From NCBI RefSeq assembly GCF_014652275.1, contig NZ_BMYM01000001.1:1612001-1676000 (forward strand): a stretch of 64,000 bases of DNA, read 5' to 3'. Position 1 is the stretch's first letter. Every line of letters starts with the position of its first letter. Under the pieces are notes generated by a model. The model made no database searches and was not told the DNA's origin. It saw only the letters and a program-made list of their open reading frames with translations. The position numbers and the translations under genes are program-made. This DNA comes from Parahalioglobus pacificus (GTDB lineage Bacteria; Pseudomonadota; Gammaproteobacteria; Pseudomonadales; Halieaceae). Of this stretch, positions 63,306-64,000 are shown in pieces.

Positions 63306-64000
63306 CTAGTGCCAGTGAACCAGCAGTGCGCCCTGCTCGGCCGCTTCTCGCGCGAGGCGCTCTGCTAGCTCGCCAAAGCGCTCTTCCACTTTTTCACGGC
63401 GAATCTTAAGTGTGGGCGTCAACACTTCGTTCTCAATACTCCAAGGCTCACGCGACACAATAACCGCACCGATACGCGCATGCTTCTCCACGTCACTGTT
63501 GATGGCTTCGGTGGTTTCGCGCAGCGATTGCTCAACCATGTCGTTATCGTGGCCACCGGCCTCGTCAGTGAGCACCGCGATCATAACGGTTTTTGAGAAA
63601 CCGCGACCCAGCAGGCATTGCTGCTCCGCGTGCGGGTTCTTGGCAAACTCGCCTTCGATGGGGGGCGGCGCCACAAATTTGCCCTGTATCGTTTTGAAAT
63701 AGTCTTTTACGCGCCCGGTGATGTAGATGAAACCATCCTCGTCAATGCGCGCCTTATCTCCGGTGTGATACCAGCCGTCCTGAATAAGTTCTGCGGTTTT
63801 CTCCGGCTGCTTGTAGTAGCCGGGCGTGCAACCGGTAGCGCGCACTGCCAGTTCGTCCTCATCGGTCAGCTTGATCTCCACATCGCCCACCGGTTTGCCG
63901 ATGGAACCTACACGTCGATCGTTCGGACTGCTGACGATCAGGCCCATGGCCTCTGTCTGCCCAAAACCCTCGGAGAGTACGAGACCCAATCTATCCCACC
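63306..64000 (-). CDS. Long-chain acyl-CoA ligase (AMP-binding), C-terminal part, cut by window edge
   Basis: Only the C-terminal about 230 residues are visible; the frame remains open to base 64000, so the gene continues outside. GLVLSEGFGQTEAMGLIVSS is the AMP-binding motif region, DGWYHTGDKARIDEDGFIYI is the core motif, and the hinge/Lys region KDYFKTIQGKFVAPPPIEGE is present. Such enzymes activate fatty acids with ATP and CoA. The 'SENxHE'-like C-terminus (ENEVLTPTLKIRREKVEERF) is complete. Confidence 0.85.
   Translation of the reverse strand, partial: WDRLGLVLSEGFGQTEAMGLIVSSPNDRRVGSIGKPVGDVEIKLTDEDELAVRATGCTPGYYKQPEKTAELIQDGWYHTGDKARIDEDGFIYITGRVKDYFKTIQGKFVAPPPIEGEFAKNPHAEQQCLLGRGFSKTVMIAVLTDEAGGHDNDMVEQSLRETTEAINSDVEKHARIGAVIVSREPWSIENEVLTPTLKIRREKVEERFGELAERLAREAAEQGALLVHWH

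Overview
The window looks like a chromosomal segment of a marine gammaproteobacterium. The gene order recX–recA, mutS–fdxA, rpoS–nlpD–pcm–truD–ispF–ispD–ftsB–eno–kdsA–pyrG–tilS–accA is a classic gammaproteobacterial backbone. A POT-type peptide transporter, a Na+-pumping oxaloacetate decarboxylase, an NAD-linked formate dehydrogenase and an iron-regulated PepSY locus suggest an aerobic marine heterotroph. My best guess is the Halieaceae (OM60/NOR5) group, but that is inference from gene content and protein style, not from a search. I saw no rRNA, tRNA, CRISPR array, insertion sequence, integrase or phage gene, so most of the window is core genome with scattered lineage-specific genes.

Layout. 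1–2.4 kb: a Fur-like box, two small membrane proteins and a PepSY membrane protein (+). 2.4–8.8 kb (−): enoyl-CoA hydratase, recX, a recA with an internal lesion, an AstE-like deacylase coupled to a GCS2-like carboxylate-amine ligase that carries a second lesion, and an aldo/keto reductase. 8.8–17.4 kb (−): a one-carbon block of purU, frmA, a secreted SRPBCC protein, fdsG, fdsB, fdsA, fdhD and fdsD. It can oxidise formaldehyde (as its glutathione adduct) and formate to CO2 with NADH. 17.5–22.1 kb: an unusual class-I glutamine-amidotransferase-like protein divergent from mutS, then fdxA and a clear terminator. 22.2–24.1 kb: a TonB-C-like periplasmic protein and an unknown two-TM protein.

24.1–37.1 kb (−): the DUF1080–rpoS–nlpD–DUF368–pcm–truD–ispF–ispD–ftsB–eno–kdsA–pyrG–tilS–accA block, covering stationary-phase control, envelope maintenance, isoprenoid, KDO, CTP and fatty-acid precursor supply. 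surE is absent from its usual place beside pcm. 37.2–40.6 kb (−): oadG–oadA–oadB. 40.7–49.9 kb: dusC, a ThDP enzyme (−), a POT transporter, a saccharopine-dehydrogenase-like protein and a 1166-residue membrane protein with eleven copies of an 18-residue charged repeat. 49.9–52.8 kb: lutABC lactate oxidation. 52.8–58.2 kb (−): a SYLF lipid-binding protein, ppc, gap, and a second GAPDH homologue that lacks the catalytic cysteine. 58.5–64 kb: acyl-CoA thioesterase, folE, two coupled amidohydrolases (one without the metal-binding HxH), a YaiI-family protein and the end of a long-chain acyl-CoA ligase cut by the window edge.

Most notable observations: (1) recA lacks the L2 DNA-binding loop through a deletion inferred to be 62 bp, with a frameshift; (2) a similar deletion/frameshift lies in the GCS2-like gene 3 kb away, so both may be assembly artefacts or real decay; (3) a GAPDH pseudo-enzyme is translationally coupled to a normal GAPDH; (4) a GATase-like protein has its catalytic motifs separated by about 218 residues; (5) the large repeat protein. 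I found nothing that I can confidently call a new multi-gene system.
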